This document shows, piece by piece, positions 44,361-54,516 of a DNA stretch of 64,000 nucleotides (the first letter of the stretch is position 1; every line of letters starts with the position of its first letter). The notes under the pieces were generated by a model. That model ran no database searches. It saw only the letters and a program-made list of their open reading frames with translations, and was not told the origin of the DNA. Where the stretch lies: NCBI GenBank assembly GCA_014904985.1, contig MU129008.1, positions 62,001-126,000 on the forward strand, given 5' to 3'. The DNA comes from Hydnum rufescens UP504 (lineage: Eukaryota > Basidiomycota > Agaricomycetes > Cantharellales > Hydnaceae). Position numbers and translations under genes: made by a program.

Positions 44361-45206
44361 CCACGTGAAGGGATCTAATTTTCGCACTGCCACACATATT
44401 GGTTGAGCTCCCTCGTTGACCACGAAGGACAGAGTCCCCAGGAACTCAGCCGGAGGAGTGGCTCCTACCAGTAGTGGCCCTATTTGTACAGTCCGTGTTC
44501 TGTGGCAGGCATCTCCATTCCAGTACGTCACGTACCGAACACCAAATGCTTTTCTGGCCTAGGCGCTCTGAAGTCTTTGACTCGAACATTATCGCCCCAC
44601 CCAACGAAGGCTTCCCTCGTGACTCTCGAGTGTCTCTCATTCATTTCTTCCATCCTCTTTCTCTCGCCGATTTAGCACTATTACTGCGTCCGTCACTGAA
44701 AAGGACACTCCTGATACGGTTGCGCTGTCATGCACTGTGTCTGTCCCGCAATCAGTCCATGGTGGCGCCCACTTCCACTTTTAATACAGGACATTGTCTA
44801 TCACAAAATAATGTGTCGGTCTATAGAAAGGAGATCTTTTGGAGGAATAAGATCAAGGATTTAACACGCTAAGCTATGCTTAGCTTAGCTTAGCTTGCCT
44901 TGCAGATAAATCCTTGATCTTGCTCAATGTTCTACTTCCTTAGTGTGGGTGGAGAATGCTGAAGAAGGTCTGAGTTACATAAGCACCAGAATGTCAAGCC
45001 TCACTAATGTTCAGCACTTCGTTCTCAGTAATGATAGACTTTCTTTGGAACTTGGAGTGCGAGAGAATCTAAGGAGCATGGCTATGCAACCCATTAGCAG
45101 CTGAAGGCCGCCATAGCCATGGTGTGAGGGTTTCTCTTGTGCCCGGCTATCTCCCCCTAATGCGGCTGGAGGCTGCGCTCAAGAGTCAGAGTATTAACTT
45201 TGCAAG
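44361..45206. other. non-coding stretch with a hairpin; no gene seen
   Basis: Apart from the hairpin at 44849-44921, short frames here lack motifs. It may hold the 3' end of the DIRS-like element whose last gene stops at 45207. Confidence 0.4.
44849..44921. repeat. perfect hairpin with inner palindrome
   Basis: AAGATCAAGGATTTA (44849-44863) and its exact reverse complement (44907-44921) enclose a second palindrome GCTAAGC-TAT-GCTTAGC (44868-44884) and a short TTAGC run. Confidence 0.85.
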
Positions 45207-45739
45207 TTACGATAGAACAGTGGAGGCACTTCTTTGGACATGTGCCATTTCTAAATGAGGAAGCTCTGGTGTGGAGTGAATATACCTGGACCAAGCATCC
45301 GATGCCCATCAGCCTTGAACTTTAACCCATTCATGAGATACACCTTGTTTCAGCAGTTCTGTAGTGCCCCCAATGCGGAAACTGTGACTGCTACAGTTGC
45401 CTAGGTTTTTGAGTTTCCATACATATTTACAGCAATTCATGAACGCGGTCTTGGTCATAGTGGTCCAGCCAGATGGGGATGAGGGAGTGGAATAAGTGAA
45501 TAATTTAGCAGACTTGGCAGTTCTGAGGAAAATTTGAGATGCCAGCAAAGAGCTTTGATTGGGCAAGAGTCTGACAGATCATCCCAACTGGATAAAAGGA
45601 GATTGGCACCAATTGAGCGGGTGGATTTGGTCCATGGAATGTGAAGGCTGGCAGTCGAAGATCTGTCGGGGTTATCTTTGAATTGGAGGGTGCAGGCACA
45701 GCTCACGCTGTTGGAGGGATAAATCCCTACCACATAGAA

Positions 45740-46955
45740 TTTGTATCACCGCCCAACTACCTCCTCAAACAAATCCAATATGTTCAATTCTGCCTCCTCC
45801 ATTTCCCGTCATTCCTTTTATTATTAAATAGCACGGATTCCCCTCTTTCAAAACCATGGCCTACTCGCTTCTCCTCCACTTTGTATACAAGGCAATTATT
45901 TGTCCACCTCCAGGTCTTCAACAGACCACCTGATTTTGTATTTACCTCAAGTCCAGCCAATTGTGGCTTTGGCAATTCAACTTGCCCTCTTCATTGATGC
46001 TCAATCCAGTCTTCTGTGCCATTGCCTCAAGGGCGATATATGAGTCCCAATTATATAATCAAGATTGCCTAATCATTTGGATCCAGCTTGCAGATTAGTC
46101 ACATGCTAAATAGGGCTATTCCCATACTCTCAAGGTGTATTTCACAAATATCTCCCTCATTTTTGATCGGATCGACTCAGCAAGATAGCACCCAGAAAGC
46201 TACAATCAATGCCTATCCAACGGTACCACACATGCGTGTATCGGATACGAACTGCATCCTCCAGGTCAATTTTACCTCATGCTCCACACTATCCTTCAGT
46301 ATTTTGCACATATCTCCACCAGTTTTGATCCAATTCGTTAGTAACAACCACCCCTGGAAAGACGCTGAAAATCCGCATCGAATGGTACGAAGGGAAAAAC
46401 GAGTGAATTAAAACTCGGCTTTCTGTGACTTAGTCTCCCCATGTCTCATTTCACTTTTACCTCCGCTTTTCTGATTATTAAAGGCAATTATGGTTCCGGC
46501 ACCCTATGTCCGATGGAGGGTACGTCTAGGGCGACCAGTTCCACCTTTCCCCAAGGGATTCTGTTCAGTAGGAGAGGAGGAATACCTTGGTTAAGCCATA
46601 TTCCCCTGTTCTGACTTGTTAATTGAATATCTCCTTCAGTTTGAAATATTTTGACTTGATTTCCTTTTCATCATTTTCGCCTTAATTCCACCTTTCTGCC
46701 AGTTACCATAGCATTTTTCTGTGATGTATATAAAGTGCAGGAGATGCGAATTTCCATTGTCTTTCCCCTCACCCCCAGTTTTGAAGGCTTAACAAACTGC
46801 CACTGGTCCAAGGGTAAACTCTACAACACAATCACTACTTATCACACTTTTGATAGGTTCTCAAGAGGAGGACTTAGTGTGTGATTTGATCCCTTCATTC
46901 ACTGTTTAGATAGTCTCTATCAGAGCAGTACATTTCTCCCATCCAAAGACCACTC
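45740..46955. other. non-coding insertion inside the recombinase, with about 160-bp repeat units
   Basis: This stretch separates the two halves of the recombinase. It contains two imperfect units (AGAAAGC at 46194, GGAAAGA at 46356, about 162 bp apart) related to the 160-bp repeat at 27.6-28.1 kb, and a TATATAAAG site near 46734. Clear ends or target duplications were not found. Confidence 0.5.
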
Positions 46956-47524
46956 TTTCTCAAGGACCTAAACACCCGGATTGATCCCGTGATCCCTTCT
47001 CTTCATTCTTGATCTCATATCGTGGACTGTAGCTGGAGTCGACTTCAAATTCCCGCTTACAATGGGTGGTCTGGCTCTTTATCTGAGAGTGAAGGGACAA
47101 CAAGTTCTCTGAGGCAGTTGATGCCCAGAATGTGCAGCAGGCTATGGTGAAAGTAGAGATGTCAAAAGGGTTGGAACAGAGATTTAGGTGTTTACAAAGG
47201 GCTTTGAGGTGGTTGGGAGTTATTGGAGGGTGGGCAGCACAGGTTTTAGAGGCAGGGGCTTTGGAGGCGATAGCTTTTCTGAAGTCGAATGCAAGTTTAT
47301 CATCTCCATGCCAGGGAACATCCTGCATGATGTGCCAGGCAGTGAGTCTGCTCATAGTGGTTTTTGCTTTGGAGGCGCCTTGTTCTCCGACCATTTTGGC
47401 CAGGTACATATGTAAGTTGATCTTGGAGATAGGGAGGTGAGAAGTCTCGGGAATTTTCATTAGATCACACCAGGAAATCCAGTCAGCAAGAGCAGAACCA
47501 TAGCCTCCTAGGGTCCCGTGGGAC

Positions 47525-48164
47525 TGTCAGGGCCACGCTGCGATGAGAGCACCAAACAAATATAAACACAGATAACTCTGACTAAGTCCGGTGTAAGTCC
47601 GGCTAAGTCTGGGAGAATCCGGGCAAGAACAAGATAACAAGGATGGGACAGAGAGGCAGTCCAGCAGCCCAGAAGGGACTAGGCGGAAATGAGCACAGCA
47701 CAGCGGTCCTTAAGCTCATGGAGTCAACTGGAAAGTACTTGGACTGTAGTCTGGAGTAGAAGCAGAAATCCTGAGATTAACATTAAGGGAATAGGTACAG
47801 TGAGGCTAACCTGTAGTCTGGAGTAGAAGCAGAAATCCTGAGAGACCAAAGCTGAGTCTCTGGATTTTGCCCCAGACTACTTATACATAGTTCCTATACT
47901 ATGGGGATTGATCACTTAATGAGAGGTGGTTACAGGGGGCAGGCACAAGAGGGGGAGTGGGCAGGGGACAGGAAAGTGGAGGGGACAGGGACAGGGCCAG
48001 GGGTAAGTGTGTGGGAACCAGAAGTAAAGGAAATGAGGAAATGAAGGGGAAATGAAATGGAGATGGGGACAAATCAGAAACAGGCTGGAACCAAAACCGG
48101 AAACAAACCAGAAACAAATCCGGAATTAACTGGGAAACAGACAAACTCTGACATTACTCTGACA
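47525..48164. mobile_element. solo LTR inside the DIRS-like element
   Basis: 640 bp starting TGTCAGGGCCACGC and ending TTACTCTGACA, flanked by the duplication GGGAC (47520-47524, 48165-48169). The recombinase frame resumes on the other side. No retroelement genes lie between the ends. Direct repeats inside (CTGTAGTCTGGAGTAGAAGC at about 47740 and 47812) were also seen. Confidence 0.8.
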
Positions 48165-48471
48165 GGGACCAAAGAGAATGAAGTGCAATATCATAATCAG
48201 CAAGTGCATCTCTGGAGTATTGGGCTGCAAGGGCCTTGTGATGAGCTAGTGATTGTTCTGAAACCCAGTAAAAAATTCTTTCATGTGCTTCTACATGGGG
48301 TCTGTTAGGGTGCGGGTTACTTTTGGTCCATTTCTTCTAGGAGCACATCCTTTTGGCAGCCCAGCAAGGCATGGGAAGAGGCAGTGAAGGTTGGGGTTGG
48401 CCAACAACAGCAAATCTTCTTGCTGAACAGCAGTGCTAGCATGAGCTGGCGCAGAATCATTGGTGAACCAC

Positions 48472-50587
48472 TCAAACATTGGAAAGGTAACAGGCAAGTG
48501 TGCTTGGTGTCTTGAATAGGTGGGGAAGTCTCAGATCTTCACTAAGACACCATCCACATGACAGGGCATCAGCACAATTGTCTGCAGAGCGAATGTACTT
48601 TGGTAGAATGTCAAAAGAGTGTTGCATCATCAGTTCTGTAGAATGGCAAATGCAGAGATTTGTGTCGGGGTTATGACCATGACCCTGGGAGAACTGGCCT
48701 ATTGAGCCCTGATTGTCAGAGAAGATGATGACTTTTGCATTGCGAATTCCATGAGATGCAATCTCAAGCATTGCAAGTTCTAGAGCAGCACTTTCAGCCC
48801 AGCCGATGTCACATCTTCCAGCTTTCCAGCCATCCTTCAGCTTCCAAGCTCGCCACTTGCGGCCAACAACTAGACCTATTCTGAAGTCGGTTGAGGCATC
48901 TACCCAGATGTCTGGGTTGACAGTAGCTCTGGAATGGAGTGCACGGACAGCATCAGGAATGGAGAGAAGGCTGAGCCAGGTTTGCATATCTGCGATTGAT
49001 TCTCTGGGAGGGAATCAGGTGACGAAGCGATTCTGAGAGCGGAAGGAGGCCAGAAAGCATTGTGAAGAAGGCAGAAAGGAACAGCCGACTTCATGGATAC
49101 AGGAAATGTGATTAAGACTCCCGAGGAGATGTTCAGTCTCAACAGCAGAAACTCCATGAGATGAACTGTTGGCAATCCAGGCCTCAACACGAGCTTTGAA
49201 TTTTAAGTGCTTTTCCTCTGGCAAAGACATGGATTTGGAACTGAAATTCCAATTGAAGCCTATGTATCAGACAGTGTGATGGAAATCTCATGATTTTTCT
49301 GTCATTAGTGGCCAGCCAAGAGTGTGAAAGATTTGAATTATGTCCTTGAAGAGAAGGTCATACTGATACTGGGAATTGACAGACAAGGTTGGGGAGCAGA
49401 TGGGAATGATGTCATTGACCCACTTTCTGTAGAAGGTTAGTGGGAGGATGGAGCAGATTATATCCATCATGGCATTGAGGGCCTGGCCAAGATTCCTGCC
49501 AGATGAGCGAAGTCCAAAAGGGTGGCAGTGGTCAATGTAGACGAGACCTTCTTGGTGACATGCTACAACAAGGAAGATGAGGTGTGGGAATAACATGGGA
49601 ATGCAACGGTATGTGGCTTTGATGTCTATCTGGGCACCTTGTGTACCAGATGGGGCATTGGTAACCTTTGGAGGGTAGAAAGAATGCAACATGAGCAGTG
49701 GGTTTGAGAGTCGCAAAAGTAGCATGACTGTGAGCCATAGGGAACTGTGCATTCACATCCTCAGACACCAGGTCTGGATAAGCACACTGCACCCGGTGAG
49801 TGGCCTCAGACACCAGATCCGGAACAAGCATGCTGCACCCAGCAAGCAGCCTCAGACACCAGGCCTGGAGTGACAACACAGCACACACATGGGGGATGCC
49901 ATGCTGGGCAAAATGAGGTGGAAGGGACTTACAAATTGAGCAAACTCGGTGAAACCAGCCCAATGTGTAGGCATGTCGGCATCAATCCAGTCATTGACAG
50001 CTTTGCCTGCCACACCTTTGAATGAGAGGTCATGAATTATATGAAATTTACCAGGAGAACCAGCTTTAGGGACTATTCCAATAGGTGAGGTTTGGAAACA
50101 GCTTCCAAGCAGTGACTCGGCTTCAAGAATTGAGATTGGGCCTATCATATGTCTGAGCTGGACCTCATCATAAAAGTATTTTTCAGCAAGAGTGGCATCT
50201 TCTTCTGATTTATAATGATTTTTTGGCATTATGGTGTTGGGAAGGGTTGGCATGGGACCGATAGGGAAACCATGGAGAATATTGTTGACAAGAGCTGGGT
50301 ACTTTGTGTTGAGCAAGCAATCATTAAGGAGACGGAGAAATTCTTGCATGAGAAGGGGGGTGATTGGGAGTTCAATGTCGACGGTTGCAAGCCCTGGCAG
50401 AGTGTCCTTTGCGAGTACAGATTGAGCACCTGTGTGAGTTTCCTTTTTCGTGATCAGGGTTTGAACATTGGTTAAGGTTAAAGAAGGTGCAGAGAGGGTC
50501 GCCACTTGTGGCCACAATGATTTTTCCATTTCGCCAAGCAGATTTGATTGGTTCTCCGAGGATGGTTTGATTTGTGGAGCATGACAA
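48472..50587 (-). pseudogene. reverse transcriptase and RNase H of the DIRS-like element
   Basis: RT motifs on the minus strand: 'SPIGIVPKAGSPGKFHIIHD' with 'LSFKGVAGKAVNDWID' (50000-50090), 'QIDIKATYRCIPM' (first Asp, 49640), 'HPFGLRSSGRNLGQALNAMM' (49500) and 'RKWVNDIIPICS' (49410). The last is the catalytic box, normally V-D-D, here V-N-D. RNase H follows in the frame ending at 48472: 'DIWVDASTDFRIGLVVGRKW', 'AESAALELAMLEIA', 'VIIFSDNQGSIGQF', 'SADNCADALSCG'. The RT is cut by three 45-bp tandem repeats at 49757-49870. A zinc-knuckle-like 'HRCSICTRKGHSARAC' (about 50400) in another frame belongs to the gag/RT junction. Confidence 0.85.
49757..49870. repeat. 45-bp minisatellite inside the RT gene
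   Basis: CCTCAGACACCAG starts at 49759, 49804 and 49850. Three imperfect units separate the 5' RT half from the motif-A half. Confidence 0.8.
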
Positions 50588-51712
50588 GGCTTTGTGGCCT
50601 TCTTTCCCGCAGATGAGGCAGCACGAGGTGGGGTTTGTGTCTTGGCTGCTGGTCGGAAAGGGGGACTGGGGTGCCCTGGATTGGAAACCTCAATTGCAAA
50701 TGGGAAAGTGGTTGTCATGGGGAAAGGATGTATGGAGGGAGGGTTGAGAGGAAAACGATCATTGCCAGGTTTTGAGTTGCTCATCGTGAATTTCACACTC
50801 GTACTTAGGGAGCTGTTCAAGGAGATAGTCACCAAGAACGATTCTGCCTTCAGAGTTGAAAAACTGGATTCACATAGCAATATTGAAATGTCAGATAATT
50901 GGGAAATCACTATCAGACTGGTAGAGGTGATGATTCTGGAGGAGGTCATGCCATTTTTGAAACATTTCACTGAGCTTGCTCCCTAGTTCAGCACCAACAG
51001 TTGGGATAAGGTTTTGCCAGCCTTCTTCCCACTCGGTTTTGGAAATAGCGTCCTCAATAGCAAAAAATTCCTTGAGTTTCGGGATGGAGAGTTTCTTGAG
51101 ATTATGCGGGTGGTGGATTGTTTCAAGTTCAACAACTTTGCCCAGACGAAAGCTGTTAAGAGCAGTGAAAGTGAGGGCAGGGAGGGGAATGTTGATTCCA
51201 GAGTGAATCACTTGACAGAAGGCAGTTGGGACAAACTCTATGCCAGAAGTAGTCACTTTGAGGATTTTGAGAGAGGAAATAGAGGCCCAAGGCTTTGAGG
51301 TCTTGTCACTTTCAGTCTGGACATGATTGGGAGCCTTATCCTGGGGGTATGGAGAGGATTGACTCTGATTCGCAGGGTTTTGAGGCAGTATCACATCAGC
51401 ATTAAGCCAAGCTTGAGCAAGGCCTTCACAGTTCTTTGACAACACATCAATTTGCTCATCTGAAGGTATAGGCATGTTGAGTTCATTCTTTTCGATAGCA
51501 TTAGATTTAGCCATGAAGAAGAGATGTGTGCGCTTGTGCTTGGGCACTTGGAGCATGATAGGGCCCAGAGCAACTTGGGAGATTGACAAGAGAGAGTTGC
51601 TGTTAGCACTCATTGAGCTGGGGGCATTGCCTAGATTCTGCATGGTCATGGTAATTGAGATGGTGGAAGATATGAAGAAAAGGATGCTCGATAACGCGAG
51701 CAAGGGGGGCAA
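50588..51712 (-). pseudogene. gag-like region of the DIRS-like element
   Basis: Minus-strand frame 51712-50891 with 'QNLGNAPSSMSANSNSLLS', 'DAISKTEWEEGWQNLIPTVG' and 'ELGSKLSEMFQKWHDLL'. It is then followed in another frame by a Pro-rich linker to the zinc-knuckle region. Position before the RT and overall make-up suggest the structural protein. No catalytic motif. Confidence 0.5.
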
Positions 51713-53153
51713 GCAGAGGGGGTCTGGAGCACCTTAGGCAAACACCTTTAAGTACCTAGTTAGCTATGTAATACCCTATAGGCACATCCTACCTACAGAG
51801 GTACAACTTATAATGGTATACTTGGAATACTCACCTATTTATTTGCTTGAAAAATAGGGCTCCCCAGGGCTGATTTTTCAGCCCTGGGTCCCCTCCAGAA
51901 AACCCAGGGGTTCAGGGGCTACCGCCCCCGAGAAGCTCCAGGGTTCTTGGTCTGGGGACACCCAAAGTTGGCCTGGGGACACCCAAGTTAGGCCTTGGGA
52001 CACTTGGATTAGGTCATGGGACCCTGGAATTAGGCCGTGGGATCCTCAGAAGGGGTGGGTCCGCCTGGCTGCGGAATCAAATTTGGCCACAGCCTCACTT
52101 GGTCATCCATCCCCTTCCTTGGGGCTACCAATCCCTCACTTATGCTTCCCCCATGTCCCAGGACCTCACTTTGTGGATCCTACACTGATTCAGAGAATGA
52201 GGTGTCCATCGTCATTTTGGGCTAACAAATATCTAACTCTGCGTAAGTTCTCATCGCTCTGCATCCTCCAGTCATACCCATTGAGATATTCTACCTGTGG
52301 GCTTGTACGGTGTGGGAGGAATAACTGGCTAGTATTTGAAAACACGAGTTTGGATGCGCTCTGACCTTAGACCTCGATCAATGATCTGTTGGAGTGTTTA
52401 GGACAACCTTATCTTGCTACTGCCCAAAGATATCAAGGAAACTCAGTTGAAATAACTCCATTCGACAAACAAAATAAAAAGTTTTCTACATGTCAAAAAT
52501 ATGCTTATGTAACCAAGATTTGTAATCAAAAACCCGGACTCAAAAAGTATGACAAAGCTATTTGTATGACTAAGCAAAAGATATGACTCAGCCTGATTTA
52601 GTCATCCAAACATCCCACAACTGCGCCATTCCAAACATCACACAGACTTTGGCGCAGAAAAGTACACAGACATCCAAAAATACATATAAGGAATCGAATT
52701 TTGTAGTTTTTAGGTAGCTTTTAGATAAGACTCCCCTCAAAATAAAGTAGTTACAGACGAGAAATTCAAGTGGCCAAGTAACTGAAAGGCATACTCAGAG
52801 CAACAACGAGAAGTTGTAGATAGTTGTAGGACCCTCAGTGTAGGTGTGCTAGACGTCTAAGCCCTGAATCATATGATAATAGGTTCAAGCCCATAAAAAG
52901 TTTAAAAATCAGAAATAGCTTCTAAGTTTCAATTCAACAATCGTGATACAAGTAATCCAGCTAGAGTCAGAAACATTACGTCATATCAGAGTCATCCATA
53001 TCATATCCATATCATTTCTATACCTAGTAAGCCAATCAACCCATTGAGACTAACCTGAGCCCCTCCCATGCCTTTTCATTCCCAATCCCTATAACCCTAG
53101 CCAACATCTGGTGGTGTTAGTAATTTCTGCAGAGCGATAAAGCATCTTCTACA
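51713..53153. other. intergenic, with a dispersed repeat and AT-rich sequence
   Basis: Holds the dispersed GGGGACACCC repeat (51944-52066) and an A/T-rich stretch from 52380. No gene could be supported. A near-B-box word at about 52902 is discussed under rejected items. Confidence 0.4.
51944..52066. repeat. dispersed repeat, copy 1
   Basis: TTCTTGGTCTGGGGACACCC through GGTCCGCCT. It matches 59064-59167 in the same orientation. Internally it is made of about 25-bp steps of 'tGGGACACccaAgTTAGGcc'. Confidence 0.8.
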
Positions 53154-54181
53154 ATGGATGCAAATACCATGCCCCAATTCTCACCTTCACCTCCAACTAA
53201 TCATGGGAAGGTGGGTAATCAAGTGCAATGTCGAGTTCAGGAACAACAAGCCGCTGTGCAAATGCTCTGTTTTCGGTAAGTATCGTCTCCTTCCCTGTTT
53301 ATTCTCCTAAACTGAACTAATTATGATGTTATAGCAAGGATCTGCGTGATCGCTGAAGGCCCTAACTGAGACAAATGTTTCTACACATGCAGTAGTGGCT
53401 CCAAGTGTGGCTTTCTTTGTAAGTTGAATGCATGCTCTCCTTCATTCATCGTGAGTCTGATTTTTTCCCTTCTCAGTTTGGGTGTGTCCTCCTTTGGCAG
53501 CCCCCAGGTCCCTTTGCAGTGGACTCATGTCTTTTATTTACTAGGCTGAGCAACCCCCTGATGCTGAGGATGATGAAGCCGAGCCAAATGACGATGGTGC
53601 AGAGGGTAACGGGTCCGGCTTCAAGCAGGAAATGTCGCATTCACAATCTTCAGGACATTTGCCACGTTCTGAATGCTCTGAACACTCCAAACACTCCAAA
53701 CACTCCAAACGCTCTGAACGCTCAGGACCTTCACCCTCCAGTATGTGGGACAGTATCATTACTTTGTTCATAGTCAAAAACTAATGGGATCTGCTCATAC
53801 AGATTCCCCCTCAAAGCGGACAGCCCAGCAAATGAAAAACACACGATTGTCCTCCAAATCTTCATTGCCGTCCAAGCCTGTGGTGAGGTTTGAATTTGAT
53901 TCAATGTCTCCCTCCCACCCTGTTGCAACCGAATCCGGAAAGGGTATACCAGAAACATCTGAGGTTCAAATCGTCATTCTACACATCTAGACTATTTCTC
54001 ACCATCTCTCTTATGATAGATAATTTTGAAGCTTGAGCACATAAGAGCCGAGCTGGTTGCCATTCGCCTGGAGATGGCCATGTTTCGAAATGAAGTTTCC
54101 AGTCTTCACACAGATATGTCTGAGATGCGGGCTGATATAGGTACTCTCTATAGCCTTCTTACAGACGACGCTGTCAAGTGA
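53154..54181 (+). CDS. small coiled-coil protein, unknown, next to the KDZ transposase
   Basis: ATG 53154 reads 'MDANTMPQFSPSPPTNHGK', first exon ending near 53278 (GTAAGT). Later exons encode an acidic stretch ('DDEAEPNDDGAEGN', 53560), a Ser/His/Lys-rich run made of 9-bp repeats (53690-53730), 'PSKRTAQQMKNTRLSSKS' (53810) and a heptad-rich C-terminus 'LEHIRAELVAIRLEMAMF' / 'LHTDMSEMRADIGTLYSLL', ending TGA at 54180-54182. It could be an accessory gene of the transposon or a small host gene. No family recognised. Confidence 0.4.
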
Positions 54182-54516
54182 GATTTGCTGTATTTGCTAA
54201 TGATGGCAAAATCCGTGGAACGTCGATGTACTCGCACCACTTCTGCTTCATCTAAAATCCTCTTATGCCTTATGCTTGTCACTCCGTTCGTTAGTCTAGT
54301 TATGTGTGACGTTCCAGAATGAGCGATACTGTCGGTCGTTTCAACTGCCTCCTACCAGTCCCATCAGTGAGAAATCTGGTGGGGTTGAAGGGCCCTTATG
54401 GTTGGAGCGGGCTTGTCAATTCACGTGAGCATAAGAACTCCTACGCAATCTATCGATGAAAAGCCAATCCCAACGCAGCCTAGGCCACTGGCGACAGATA
54501 GGAAACTTGAACTCTC

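Larger units (their letters stand above)
45207..48497 (-). pseudogene. tyrosine recombinase of the DIRS-like element
   Basis: Minus strand from about 48497: 'LAGLPKGCAPRRNGPK', interrupted by the solo LTR, resuming 'GTLGGYGSALADWISWCD' and the core-binding domain 'YLAKMVGEQGASKAKTTMS', 'LTAWHIMQDVPWHGDDK', 'PPITPNHLKALCKHLNL' (47460-47130). After about 1.2 kb it resumes with the catalytic half: 'TASLHIPWTKSTRSIGAN' (45640) and the conserved 'HSFRIGGTTELLKQGVSHEW' (H-x-x-R box, about 45360). A TGA where the family has Arg then precedes 'WASDAWSRYIHSTPEL', which holds the probable catalytic Tyr. Stop at 45207. The enzyme would integrate the circular DNA copy. Confidence 0.8.
45207..51712 (-). 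mobile_element. DIRS-like tyrosine-recombinase retroelement, decayed and invaded
   Basis: On the minus strand the gene order is gag-like, RT, RNase H, tyrosine recombinase, which is the DIRS arrangement (no integrase, no LTRs). Stops, frame changes, a lost RT aspartate, a 45-bp minisatellite in the RT, a solo LTR (47525-48164) and about 1.2 kb of non-coding sequence inside the recombinase make it dead. Exact ends were not found. Confidence 0.8.

Noticed and set aside
48057..48308. Plus-strand frame 'GTNQKQAGTKTGNKPETNP'
   Set aside because: Low-complexity reading of the solo LTR sequence.
52840..52915. tRNA-like sequence with a B-box word (GGTTCAAGCCC) and a CAT-containing loop
   Set aside because: No acceptor stem pairs and the A-box part is not convincing; at best a decayed tRNA-derived (SINE-like) piece.
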